In this document: positions 23,932 to 35,561 of the stretch, in pieces | Layout: each line of letters begins with the position of its first letter | How positions within the stretch are numbered: position 1 is the first letter of the stretch | Source: Monosiga brevicollis MX1 | Taxonomy: Eukaryota; Opisthokonta; Choanoflagellata; Craspedida; Salpingoecidae | Length of the DNA: 64,000 nucleotides | Reading direction: 5' to 3' | NCBI RefSeq assembly: GCF_000002865.3 | Contig: NW_001865041.1 | Span: forward strand, 1,749,351 to 1,813,350 | Notes under the pieces: model-generated | The model's database searches: none | Told to the model about the DNA's origin: nothing | Seen by the model: the letters and a program-made list of their open reading frames with translations, nothing else | Program-made: the position numbers and the translations under genes

Positions 23932-26900
23932 ATGGCGTCAGAGGACGAAAATGACGATCAGTGCGCGGTCTGTCTGCGCCGCGGCACTCTCGTGTGTTGC
24001 GACGGCTGTCCCAAGGTACGTGCGGTGCTTGCTTGACCCGAACTTCCAGGTTACGTTGGCTGGTGGGCCTCATTGATCGCCCGCTGAACATAGGCGTACC
24101 ATCCGAGGTGTGCCCAGGTGACAAAAGCTGAGATGGCGGCCGAAGACGCTGATTGGTTTTGCCCTGCTTGCCGCGCGCAGCCAGCTACTCCGCCTGCCTC
24201 TGAAAATGGCTCGAAGCGGCGTGCAGGTGCTTCAACAGCCAACAAGGCTGCCAAGGCTGCCAAGACGACAAGAACAGTCAAATCCAATCACTCTGGTCGC
24301 GCTGTGCGCCCGACGATCAAGGCCGAGGCCGAGGAGACCCGGGCCGAGACAGTGGGACAAGCCAGCACAACACACGAAGCACAGGCAAAATCGGACCCCG
24401 ACACCTCAAGAGCCCACGCTCCATCTGAACTATCAACTGCTGCGGCCTCGGCACCTGCACCCGCAGCCCCAGAACTGCCTCTGGTCCCTGGCAGTTGTGC
24501 CTTTTGCGGTCAAAGCGGGGATGTACTTGTGTGCAACACTTGCAACAAGGTGGGTCATCGACGCTCTTGCCTGTCACGACCTTTTTCCGTCCATACATGA
24601 TCATGCCCATGTGTTTCCCCTTTCCCCTCTTCCCTTTCCCACTTTGCGTGCGCACTTGCTTGTGTGCAATTGGATCTGTGGTTTGATGAGACCAAAAGCA
24701 AGGGCGCTACTCAATCTGCATTTGTGCCAATAGGCTCTGCACGTTCTATGTGCCCAAGCCGAGAATGGGCTCGATCTGACCGAGACGGGTGCCTGGCGTT
24801 GCCCCGAATGTGCCAGCGAAGCTCAGGCGCTCGCCGCCCAAGCCGAGGCTGACATGTCGGTTCGTGACTGTGCAGCGCATTGCATAGGAACTTTGTCGTC
24901 TGCCCGTATAAGCTCTTGCATTGACGCTTCCCCATTTGCTGCTGTATTGCTTGTAGCACGCACAACGCATTGCCGCGCAACGCCGTGTGGACGTGGCTCG
25001 AATCGCAACAGGTCGATCCCTGAGTAACAGCGTGCGACGCAGAGTACGTTGCGTCATTGATTTCAGCCCGCCTACCAGGTCCGCGGGAAGATGCTCATTG
25101 CACCACTTTTTAATATTGGCTACTAGACACTTGAACCAGCGCCGACTGCACAGCATGTCAAGGTCAATGGACCCACGAGTGCGCTCTCCTCTTTCTTGCG
25201 CGAGAAGGGCATTCGGGCGCCGCCGCGTGGAGCGCGCTTTCAGCCAGCTCAACGCAATCCCGTCGATCAGGAGGACGACACGGCAGATGGAACCCAAGAA
25301 GCTGACGCCCAGGAGCCAGAAGCAAGCCAAGGGGCTGAGGAGCTCGACCCAGAGGCAGCGGTATCATCCACCGCCGTTCTCAACCATACACCGACTACGC
25401 GGGGTGCCTTACGGGGCGCCGCGCGAGGTGCATTGACCGCTGCCGAGCCAGACGATGACCACGCGACTCGCCGTAGCCGGTATGAACTGTATTGACCCGT
25501 TGTGATTACTGATTGGCACCCTTGCGTCTGTACAGGTCATCCCCACCCCCTCCGTGCTTCCGGCTGGGGCGGCTTTTCTGATTCTTGTGCACAAACGTGT
25601 CGAACCAACTCTGATGGCATTCACTAGACGCGTGGAAGCGGCCTTGAGCAAGGCAGCTGCTGGGAAATTGGCTCGCTCAGACGCCGCAGGTACGCTCTTT
25701 TCTGAAGATAGCGCTTTGGATGCGGACCAGCTTGCTCACGCCGTGTTGTGCCAATGTTTGCTGTCCTAATGCTTGTGCAGCGGAGGATGACATGGCTTCT
25801 AGTACAGCCTCGCTCGAGGCAAAGACGACTGTAAATGCCAAAGACAAAGCCAAAGCCAAAGCCAAAGCCAAAGCCAAAGCCAAAGCCAAAGCCAAAGCTC
25901 AAGCGCAAAGGCGCCGCACCCGTGGGGGTGGCGATCCAATGTCGTCCGATGATGACTTTGATGGAAGCGATGACGATGACGATGACAGCGATGGTGGACC
26001 TGACCGCACCAACATTGGTCTCTGCGGCCGCTGTGGTTGTCGCTTGCCGCATGGCGAGATGCTTTGCTTAGCCTGCCGCGATCGACAACTGGTGCGTCTA
26101 TGGCACATTGCATTCTGGCACACTGGACCTTTCCTTCTTTCTTCTTCTAAGACCTCTTTTTTTTTCTCAGTTATTTTTGTTTCTCGATTTTGTACTGGAC
26201 TATGCTCATGTTCCTCCTGCTTCCGACTCTCCGTTCCGATGCGCAACGTGGCGATTGCACAGCAAGGTACCGTCGCAGGCTTGACCAAAGCAGAAGCAAA
26301 ACGCCATAAAGGTTCGTGCTGATGTGCTGTCAGCTCAAACTTGCCGCGCATTTTGGCTTTTTGTTCATCTCCATTACTTGGTCACCGGGGCTATGACCCC
26401 TCACCTGAATGTCTGACAGCGCGCAGCGGGACTCTGCTGCATGAGCTGCTGGGCGGTGACGTCGTCAGTCTCGAGGAAATGTGTGTGCGGGTCGTTTGCA
26501 AATACATCGAGTACATTGATGATTTTGGCGGTACGTGGTGCAGTCATTGCATCTCTTTCCCAGCTTGCCCCAGCATTATCATCCGGATCCGATGCTTGTG
26601 GCTGTCATGGTCATCATGATTGACATGGTTGGCACGTCTGCAGATGTTGCGGAAAGTGTGCTGGACCGAATCTGTCAGCTGATGTGTCGCAACCGCCAGT
26701 TGTCACCCACGACGCTTCAGCCGCTGCTCAAACCCACGCGCGAGCAGCTGGTGCTATATGACGCCGCTGACATCGACGTTGACGCGTACCGTCTCTTGTA
26801 CATGCGATGCGCCAATCTCACCTGCCTCGACATCCGATGCGCCGGCCAGCTTACGGATGAGGTCAGTCAGCTTGTTGGCGTGCATGCTCGGGTGTGATCA

Positions 26901-28659
26901 TGGCAGTGCGTGCGTTGCTTTCGACCTCTCATCTGCTTTCTTTCCTTCCTCCTTTCCTTCTTCCTTTTTCTTCTTCCTTTCTTCTTCTTCTTCTCTGCTT
27001 CCTCCCGATCGCGTGGCTCGCAGATGGTCAAAAACTTTGGCGACTATCTGCCGAATCTAACCGAGTTGAACCTCAACGGTGCTCATAAGGTTCGCCTTTG
27101 GAATACAAATTAAGGGGCATCGCTTCAGTCGTTGTTGGAGTATGAAGCGTAGGGTGGAAAGTCTTAGAACCGGTTTGCCGTGCCGTTGGGGCTGTTCTGG
27201 GTGTCTAGGTGAGCGACGAGGCTGTTGCCCAGACCGTGGCTGCGCTTCCCCAGCTCCACACATTCAGCTTCGGGTGGAACGCCAAAGTTGGCCCCCGTCT
27301 CGTCGAAGCCTTGGGTCGTTTGAAGCGTAAGACAAGCCTACTCTCCACAGCCGATGGCTCGGCCGCTTCAGGAGACCAGCTTGCGCAAATGCACTGGCTG
27401 CGCGGCACCAAGATCTTGACGGTGCAACGTATTCTCTGACTTCTCTGTCTGTGGTTTCTGTTTTTTGTTTTTCTTCTTCTTTTCTTTGAGCACAGACCTG
27501 TCGCGCCTCCGATTGGACTCGCTCTTGCTCCTGACGGATACCGATTTAGTGCATTTGCATTCGCTTTCTTCCCTGCGGGAGTTGGGGCTTCGCAGTTGCG
27601 AGCTTGTGACGGATGATGGGGTGAGTGACCTGTTCAAGACTGAAGCTTCAATTGGGGACTTTGGCCAGCCGGTCTCCATGATCTTATTCTTGTGCACTGT
27701 TGTGCGGCGTGCGTTCTTTCGGGGCCTGGTACCGCAGCTATTGCCTTTGCTCATGGCCGTTGGTGGCCACCTCGAAGCACTCGATGTCTCTGGGTTTGTT
27801 CTTGTCACGACATGTACCCCCATGTGATTTTTGGTTCTCGATGGTGACATTGCAGACTTTTATGCTCATGTCATGTTTTCCGTTTGCTGCTGCCGGGTGT
27901 GTACACGGTCATGACTTAGGCTCTTGCAAGTGACTGGGGGCGTTTTGCGAGCCGTAGCTGACCATTGCCCTGTTTTGGAGACGTTGCGCATGGCCAAACT
28001 TCACGAGGTTCTAGACGAGGACTGCCAACACTGGGCGACGACACGCGCTCATCTGAAGTACGTGGCCTAACATTCACACTCTTGTCGGCATGCGCAAAGG
28101 ATCAAGAACCTCCTTGGGTATGACAACCCTCCTAACTTTGCTTTGCCCTCTTGCTTGATGGCTCGTTTCCAATTTCCAGAGAGCTGGACATTGGACGTTG
28201 TATTGAGCTGGGGGACGAGGGTGTTCGACATTTGCTGCAGGAGCCTGCGGCACTTCAAAGCCTTAACTTGCACAGTGTGGACAAAGTGACAAGTCAAACG
28301 CTGGACTTGTTGACAGCGCATGCAAAGAATTTGCGCGTAAGTGTTGGCGCTGGTGGCTCACTCCCTCGCGCAGTGCAAGCCCGACTTGACTTCTGAGGCC
28401 CTGTCTTGTGCGCGCTCATTCCCTCCTAATTGTGGTCCATCAACACCCATGGCCATGTTCGTTGTAATAATGCCTGTAGAATTTGAATCTCTCGTACACC
28501 CGTGAGCTTCAGATGGATGATGATAAGGTCGACGCATTGTTGCGGGCGTGCCCGCATTTGGAGCGCCTTGAGGTTTGGGGCTGTCTTCGCGTCACGGTCG
28601 CGGCTGAGCGCAAATGTGAACAGCGCGGTGTTCAGCTCATTGGCTGCTCAGGCGTGTAG
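23932..28659 (+). CDS. Rad7-like nucleotide excision repair protein with two N-terminal PHD fingers
   Basis: At least fifteen exons in consistent phase. The start ATGGCGTCAGAG is followed by PHD finger 1 (CAVCLRRGTLVCCDGC, AYHPRC, DWFCPAC; 23960-24175) and PHD finger 2 (CAFCGQSGDVLVCNTC, ALHVLC, WRCPEC; 24496-24820). Next comes the Rad7 N-terminal signature TSALSSFLREKGIRAP (25170-25220), which parallels the SALTQFLREEGI segment of yeast Rad7. A Lys/Ala repeat and acidic stretch follow, then a CGRCGC...CLAC zinc-ribbon-like motif (26023-26080). The Rad7 core is next: SLEEMCVRVVCKYIEYIDDFG, then VLDRICQLMCRNRQLSPTTL near 26460-26720. Leucine-rich repeats run to 28659, ending VQLIGCSGV. Yeast Rad7 works with Rad16 in global-genome excision repair of non-transcribed DNA. 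PHD fingers usually read histone tails. All joins from PHD finger 2 into the Rad7 signature are phase-compatible without a stop, which argues for one gene. Confidence 0.8.
25843..25897 (+). repeat. Coding (AAAGCC)n repeat encoding Lys-Ala
   Basis: About nine hexanucleotide units in frame in the PHD-Rad7 gene, encoding alternating Lys and Ala before a basic RRR stretch and an acidic DDDDDD stretch. It may act as a DNA-binding or nuclear-import linker, or simply be a length-variable microsatellite. Confidence 0.85.
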
Positions 28660-29581
28660 TTGAGTCAGTCCAAATCATCACGACAATTGAACAAAATGCA
28701 CTTTGATAGTTAATTTGCTATTGATTACATGTTAGACCGATCCCCACGGGGATAAAGGATACAAGCCTGAACACTATTCACGCTGATCGATCGAGAAGAA
28801 AGACGGAGAGATGACGAGCGCATGCGATGGTGTATGTCGGCTCTAGACGCAATTTGACTTGAATGCGTGTAACTCAAATACAACCTCAACATACACAAAC
28901 GCTTGCCACGATCAAGGTTCTCCAAATGCACACAGACGACAAGGGTCGAAGAACACCCTAGCCGCAAGAACGAGGGCCAGGCAAGCGCGGACCTGGAGGG
29001 GATTGATGCATGATGTCATGCGCTTGCTTGCACTCAAGACAGGCGACCAGATATGGCGAGGAAGTGTGATACGACCCAGAAGTAGAACGAACAAGAACTC
29101 AAAAAAAAGGCAGTGTATTGGTTCGCAGTAGAGCACTATTGCGAGTTCAACACAGTTATGCCCAACAACAAAGCAAGCGATGAAACACGTGGCGGGCGCC
29201 GCAACAAGACAAGGGAGAAATAGCGAGAGAGTTGAATAAGAAGAGAAGAGTAGGTTGAAGAACGAGGATTGGGAAAAGAAAGCCATACAGCCGGACAAGC
29301 GCCGCGCTCGTCCTTAAGACTGGGGCCAACTGTTGGTTGCGACACCAACAAGAAAGAAACCGAAAAAAGAAGAAAACACGGGTTCGGGGTGATTGAGAGC
29401 TAGCCTCGACCTGGCTGCGCAAGTACACAAGTAAAAGCGGCGAATTATGGCAGCAAGTCACAACGCAGGTCAAGACCGATAACTAAAAAGGACAACGACA
29501 TACAGAAACAAGGACACGGACATAAAGCTAGGGTTTAGACGCGCGAGCACACATATAAGCCCAACAACACTGACGGGGAAA
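28660..29581. other. Convergent intergenic region
   Basis: About 920 bases between the Rad7-like stop and the zinc-finger stop. No conserved frame or repeat seen. Part is probably the 3' untranslated region of the zinc-finger gene. Confidence 0.5.
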
Positions 29582-30614
29582 CTAAGCCAGCGTCGTTTGA
29601 GGCGAGTGTGCGTCGTCGCCCATGGGGGCACCCTGGCTTGCCAAGGTGGTGGGAAGCGGAATGGGTACCCCTGTGGGCCCGGACATCATAAAGGGCATTC
29701 CGGGTCCAAAAGAAGGTACGTGGGACGACGGAATGGTCTGACCACGGGATTGACTCTGAAGCCAAAAGTTCATGACGGCAGCCGACCACATGGCCGGATG
29801 CATCTGAGGCAAAGGTACGGGCAATTCGTTACCATTGCCATAACCAGGACCTTTGCCATGACCAGGACTGGGACCAAGACCAGGACCAGGACCGAGACCG
29901 AGACCGAGACCACCACCGTTGTTCGTGCCATTGTATGCAAAGCTGGCAACCGGACCGTGACTGTTGTGGCTAATCAGGCCCGCACTGGCCAGGGGGCTGC
30001 TGGGCCCCAGGCGGCTGCTCTTGGCTGCAAGTTTTTTCTTGCTGGTACGGGCGTGGTGGGGCTTGGGACGTTTCACATCTGGAGAGCGGGCGCCTTTAGT
30101 AGGGCCAATGTCCATCTCTTCCTCCATGTCACCTTCGAGATCGTCGTTGTCTGTGTCGACTGGCTCCAAGTCGGGACTGGGGATGTCGCGAGCCGCATCG
30201 AGGTCGCTGGCTGCTGTCACGGGTGTCTCGGACGAGGATCGAGACGCGCGCGGCACAATCTCCTCAAAAGTGGCAAAGAGGTGTTTGAGCTCGTGTAGAA
30301 CGGCGGCAACGGCGTCTTCGTTGGGCTCGTTGCAAAAGCGACAGGTCAAACGAGACGGCGTCAAGCCCTCCACCTCGAGATACTGGCGACAGGTCGCTTC
30401 AAAGTTGAGGGGCATGTCCAATACACCATCACTTCGAAAAGCGACATGGGTAGCTCGGACGCGAGGGTGTCGAAGGTAAAAGCCTTGCGGGATCTTGCGC
30501 AGACATGCTTTTTCATGCGTAGTCTTTTGATCCTGTGCCCAAAATGAAGTCAAGACGAATATGAGAAAGACGCCAAGCAGGAGGGAGGTGCCTGTCAAGG
30601 AAAGCGATGTGACT

Positions 30615-30646
<32 letters not shown>

Positions 30647-31426
30647 TTTTCCCCCGGGGGGGGTTTTTCGGGAAAAAACCCCCCTTTTGAAAAAACCCTT
30701 TTCCCCAAAAATNNNNNNNNNNNNNNNNNNNNNNNNNNNNNNNNNNNNNNNNNNNNNNNNNNGGGGGTCTTTGCACGCGTGCGTGTGTCTTCAGGCAACA
30801 ACTCACCGTTCGGAAGAACCGCTTGCCACAGAGATTACAGGAAAAGGGATAGTGGCCACGGTGGCTCTTTTGATGTCTAGTCAACGCACCCGCGATGCCG
30901 GAAGCGTGCAATTGAGAAAGGGTCGTGCCCAACCAGACATCAGGGATGGGTCGCGACTGAGATATGGGTTCACCCAGGGGTTTGGTTCGTACCGGAGCAA
31001 GTGATTACGCCGAGCATATGATCGACCACAAACATCACAGATATGTCGCTCCTGCACACGCACCAGAGACCCCGCGAGCAACGAAAAACGAAAAAAAAGG
31101 GGGGTGAGGAAAAAGTGGCAGCGGTAGTGAGACCGGATGACCCACAGCACCCCTCAACGGCCGGGTTTCTGACTCGTCGAGTAAACGAAGAGATGGTGGG
31201 TCTGATAAGGTATTGTGGAGAAGCGAAGGCGAGGGAGGCGGGGGGGCTGTTCTGGTATGCGGCACAATCGGGACGCTAACCCACTCTCACCTGATCGTCC
31301 TCCGTTGGGTCGTGGTGATCCAGCTGGGGCGGCTTTGAAGAGGCGCTGGTGTTGGTTGCCGAGGGTGTGGTGGACGACGGCACCGACGACAACACCGAAG
31401 CGGGTGGACCAGGCGCCTCTTCCATA
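29582..31426 (-). CDS. C2H2 zinc-finger protein
   Basis: Probable DNA-binding nuclear protein. An exon beginning MEEAPGPPASVL (from 31426) is Ser/Pro/Thr-rich and ends TEDDQ at about 31291. The first finger starts in the next exon (RHICDVCGRSYARRNHLLR, 31050-31003) and is completed after an intron by HQKSH near 30885, giving CX2CX12HX3H. The second finger (CNLCGKRFFRT, 30840-30807) is completed after an intron that contains the assembly gap by DQKTTHEKAC near 30525, giving CX2CX12HX3C. The last exon (about 30535-29582) has TCRFCNEPNEDAVAAVLHEL, which may be a third, atypical zinc site. An acidic patch and a long Gly/Pro/Asn/Ser-rich tail follow, ending SPQTTLA. I cannot place it in a named subfamily. 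Confidence 0.75.
30614..30762. other. Low-quality homopolymer sequence and 50-N assembly gap
   Basis: A run of about 30 G is followed by blocks of G, T, C, A and more homopolymer up to 30712, then 50 N (30713-30762) and a short G run. The block pattern is typical of failed base calling after poly-G, so these bases should not be trusted. It lies inside an intron of the zinc-finger gene. Confidence 0.9.
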
Positions 31427-31547
31427 CTTATTAAGAAGACCAGACCAGACCAGACCAGACCAGATCGGTGCTGGCTCTGCAACACCACCTCCCCCCCCAC
31501 ACGGGGCTAATCACCTGCGCGCACGCATGACCGTCAAGTTGTCGCGT

Positions 31548-31556
31548 TGAGAGAGA

Positions 31557-31596
<40 letters not shown>

Positions 31597-31604
31597 GAGA
31601 GAGA
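31548..31604. repeat. Imperfect (GA)n repeat
   Basis: GA units interrupted by ACAGA variants, upstream of the zinc-finger gene. Confidence 0.85.
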
Positions 31605-33467
31605 GGCGAAGAAGAAGAAGAAGATTCCTTAAGAGAGAGGAGAGAGTACAGACAAGTTAACGCTGATTAGTTACTATAAATGCAAGAGGGAGAGAAGAAG
31701 ACGAAGAAGAAGCAAAGCACCTTCACAAGTTTGCAACAACGAGAGATCACATGCAATGTCCCCTCACACACAGAACAGCAAAACTTAAATGTGGGCTCTG
31801 TGTGTGTGTGTTGTGTGTGTGTGTGTGTGTTGTGTCGGCTTGCTCTTCCCCATTCTCTTTTGTCTGTCTGTTCGTCTGTTTATGAAGACGGGTTCGGCTG
31901 CCAAAGCAGGGAAGCGGGGAGGAGCGGGTGGGGGTGCGTGGGGTGGATGGGGATATCGAATGCGGTGCAAGAACTGACCAAAAGCAAGCCGTAGGCGTGG
32001 GTCGGGATGTGATGATATGTGTTGTCGTTTACACTTTGACCACTCGGCACTCAAAAACACGAAAAGGGCTCAAGGCGCAACGGCAGCCGGCAGGAGAGAA
32101 AACGCTCGTAGCCTGTGGGAAAACGCGAGGGCAGTGCCACTTTGCGAAACTGCGGAACCACGAGGTCAGGGGCAGGGAGCGATCTGACAGTACCTTAATG
32201 CAAAACAGACAAGGAAATAATAAATAGGATGTACGGCACGAGCAATAAAGGCGACCGACAGGCAGCCTGCGAAGAGAAAAATGCTCGACATGTCAACCAA
32301 CCAACCAAAGAGGCTGGCTGGCTGGCTGGAGCATATCCTGGGTTTCCGAGTACGGTATGATGTGTGGGTGCGTGTGCGTGTGTGTGCGACTCGACGCGAC
32401 ACCGATGACGGAAGCGGAAGCGAGCCCTCGCTCATCATAACCTTAAAACTCTTAACCAAACAGTTTTTCTTCAAAAAAAATTTTTTCGCGTGGTTCTCTA
32501 GTTTCTTCTTCTTCTTCCTTCTTGAGTTATTGCTTGCATGTAGCCTTTGCAAAACACGGGATGGGGTAAGGATGAGGGTTTGTCCCAAGAAGTATAGCCG
32601 GACCCATATCAAACACAATCAGTTATGGGTCTAGACGATGACCAAGGGACATGTTGAGTCGTACGTCTTGTTCGTGTGACGTTGCCGGGCTGTCGGGTGA
32701 CAAGCGCAGCTCTTGCCCATGGCTGCATTACATTATGCAGTTTAAATCCTTTCGTCATGCCTCGTGATGACGGCAAACGCCTTGTAGCTCTTGACCATTT
32801 CCCCCTGTACCACACTACCTTGGGGCAACCTGCGTGATCACAATCACGAGCACGAGAGGAGTCGGGGGTGACAAGACGGCCAAACCCCACAAGACATGCT
32901 TAAAAATTTTCGTGTGCAGCCATGATAATCTTATCAATGGTTCAGGCGAAGAAGGAGTACCCTCCGCCCCACCGGCCCCGACTCCCGAGCGCCACCACCC
33001 TGATCGACGGCGCCCCAAGGGAGCGAGCGAGTCGACGCGTTGCGTTGGCCCAGCAAGCCCCCGCTGGCCCAAATCCCACTCTTCCCGCTGTGTTTGCGTG
33101 TGTCTCTCGACGCATGCGCGCGTTGGGCTAGCAGCTCGTCAAGCAACCACTCAACGTACCCGGCGCTACCTATGCCGTATTCAGAGCCTGTGGCTATTTT
33201 GCTATGCCCCCATCCTCGTCAAGCGAGCAGGCAACCCTCAACAGCCCGCCCCATCGCCGCACGTGGCTGGAATTGTCTCTCCTGCTACCCGACGGAAGTC
33301 CCATCCTTGACCATTGTTTCGTGCCTTGGGCATATGTTTCCCGTCGACCTCGGCTTGCCACGGGCAGTTGGGGGCCACGAGTCGAATGGCATGCACGTGG
33401 GTCTTCCATCTGAACTGGGGCCCGAAAATCCCGAGTTGAGGGATGGTCTCCGAATGGGCCTCTCGTT

Positions 33468-33929
33468 TCAAAGGAAGAGAAAGACCCCGCCCCGCCCCCC
33501 ACCCCCAACCCTTGTGTGCTGCGAATCCACACCACGATGGGCCTGCGTACGACAGCCACAGCATGGGAAGGCTGATGGATGGATGGATAGATGGATGCCA
33601 CCATGCTCCAAGGTCAGCGGAGACAGGAGGTGACGGGGTTGTCCTGGGCCAATAAAGCTGTGACATATGCACTCATAGGAGTGTACCAGACCTGAGTGCG
33701 GCATGTCTTGCGTTGCGCTCGCACCGCGAGCAACGGCATCGGCAAGGTTCTCGACTTTTCGGCTGTGGCCCTTCCTCGGCACGACGTTCCAAGCAACAAT
33801 TTCGTGAATGGTCTGGCACGCGGTACAGACAAAAATCAGTTTGGGGTCCCTCAAGGCCCATTGTGAGTCATGACATTTGCATGCGCAAGCATCTGGGTAA
33901 CTTTGCAATCTGTCCAAATGTTCTGACAT
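33468..33929 (-). CDS. Doubtful small protein with a Cys pattern
   Basis: Open frame from ATG at 33929 starting MSEHLDRLQSYPDACACKC. Its first 80 codons have plausible composition, and a CKCH...CTAC spacing (CX2H-X15-CX2C) could bind zinc. After about codon 110 the composition becomes low-complexity and overlaps a competing frame on the other strand, so the 3' end is probably wrong or spliced. No family recognised. It may be a chance frame. Confidence 0.25.
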   Translation of the reverse strand: MSEHLDRLQSYPDACACKCHDSQWALRDPKLIFVCTACQTIHEIVAWNVVPRKGHSRKVENLADAVARGASATQDMPHSGLVHSYECICHSFIGPGQPRHLLSPLTLEHGGIHLSIHPSAFPCCGCRTQAHRGVDSQHTRVGGGGRGGVFLFL

Positions 33930-34402
33930 GTTAAGTGACAACCTCACGACATCTCCTGCAAGATGATCGTTCTTCGTTCGAACACAAAAACACTTGATTT
34001 TGAAGGATGTGTCAATGTTGTTGTAAAGTAAAGTCCTCTGACAACTATTATTTTTGCTGACAAGATGCCATGATGACATCCGATATCAAGCTACTGCGAG
34101 CATGAGGCTGTGTTCCTTTTTTTTTTTTTTTTTTTTTAAGCTTGAGCCATCCTCTTGCGTTCGCTCGTGGACGATACATCGCTACTCGCGTCCTCTTTCG
34201 CCTCTGGCCCGGAACAGCATCAATTTGGCGGCATTGGCAACTTTGTTTTTTGCCCCACTCTTGACTTGTTGGAGTGGTTGGGGGAGCACACTCGCCAACT
34301 GAGCACGCACACTGTCGGTTCGCCGCATGCTGAGCGCTGATCCGAGCCCTGCGGGGCATCGCTGATAGCTTCTCTGCTCTTTACCCCCGCCTCCCCGTGA
34401 CC

Positions 34403-35561
34403 ATGAACTTGTGGCACGGGCATGGCGCGCCCTCTTTTCTATCAGCCTTTTTATGGCTCGCGATAACCATGTTCACGCCGTCCCATGGTTCAAGCTTTAT
34501 CTACTTTCAGATTCACCACGTCAGTTCCCTTCGCGCACCAAGCTCCTCGTCCTGCTTCCCCCGCCCCGTGTCATTCTTACTGATTCAGCTGGCCCCCTTA
34601 CACCCTGCCTTGGTGCTGCTGTGCATCTTTCCTCCGTGCCCTCTGAATCTGCTTATTATTGCGCAGCCGGAGGAGGTGGCCTATGTATTCCAAGGCCTGC
34701 CCGCCAAAGACTTTGGTGGACCCTTTGACAAAATTTACCATCACGTCGATCTCGTTCCAAGTGCGCGGCCACCGCCATCAGCACTGCCGTGTGCTTCATA
34801 GCCTTGTCGCAAAATATCAGTGCTCACAGCCCCCGTGCTTGCCCCACTCAGCTGCCCCTATGAATGCATGCGCTCCCCTAACCAACGGCCCAGCCCTTGA
34901 GGGCCAGGCAGCTCTCGTGGCGCGCGGGTATGGTCTGCTTTCACATGATGTTACATGCCGCACTCTATTCTTTGGCCCTGCCTGCCTTGCGCGTGAGGTC
35001 ATGCGCTCACGACGTCGCGGGGTGATGGGGCCAACATGCTGTCCTGCATTCATCTTTGCCTCTCTGCTCCTCTGCCCGCTGCCCTCAACAGCTCATGTAG
35101 CTTTGCAGAAAAGGCGTTTCGGGTTCAGGAAGCTGGTGCACTCGCTGCCATCATCTATGACAACGATCCACACAATGACGGGCACTGGATTGACATGATT
35201 GTGGAGAGCCTGGACTACATTGTCGAGGTCTGCAGCGGCGTTCCCCCCTGCCACACTGGCCTGCGGCCTGGCTCGGCCTGACGCTTGCTGTTGGCTTTGC
35301 TTACAGATTCCAACGCTGTTTATCCTGGGCGTTGATGGATATCGTTTGCAAATGGCACTTGGCCTCAACGGCATGCCTATCGATATGACCATCCCCGTCA
35401 ACGCCAGTACCGTGGCACGCCATGGGTACGTCTCTTGCACACAAGCGTGCTACAGCACCTGATTATAGTTTGGTTCTTTTTTTTTGTTCTCCAGACTTGA
35501 CCCATTTGTGCCGTGTCGCTCTTTGACACCGCTGACTGTTGGCGGGCCATCTGTAGACTAG
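34403..35561 (+). CDS. PRADC1: PRADC1 homologue: secreted protease-associated (PA) domain protein
   Basis: Small secreted glycoprotein-type PA-domain protein in six exons. Exon 1 (34403-34520) encodes a signal peptide with hydrophobic core FLSAFLWLAITMF, then SSFIYFQIHH. Following exons give PEEVAYVFQGLPAKDFGGPF and YHHVDLVPS (34664-34763), MNACAPLTNGPALEGQAALV (34853-34930), CSFAEKAFRVQEAGALAAII and DNDPHNDGHWIDMIVESLD (35092-35228), then IPTLFILGVDGYRL and MTIPVNAS (35307-35424). The last exon reads LDPFVPCRSL to TAG at 35559-35561. Each piece lines up with human PRADC1 (PAP21), including PAKDFGG, the ALVxRG-CSF core and LFxLGxDGY. The PA domain has no catalytic residues. In other proteins it mediates protein contacts. 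The exon joins are all phase-consistent. Confidence 0.9.

Larger units (their letters stand above)
31427..34402. other. Long stretch with no confident gene
   Basis: About 3 kb between the zinc-finger start (leftward) and the PRADC1 start (rightward). It holds a short (GACCA)n run near 31440-31463, GA-rich repeats (31548-31604), a TG repeat near 31800-31832, CT- and T-rich patches and a poly-T run at 34118-34138. One doubtful frame at 33468-33929 is listed separately. The rest shows overlapping frames on both strands with no domain. Confidence 0.5.

Noticed and set aside
27465-27850. T-rich and Phe-rich frames between Rad7 exons
   Set aside because: They are intron polypyrimidine tracts ahead of acceptors, not coding sequence.
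33040-33633. Plus-strand frame of 197 codons
   Set aside because: Low-complexity Pro/Ser/Arg composition, no motif, and opposed by an equally long minus-strand frame.
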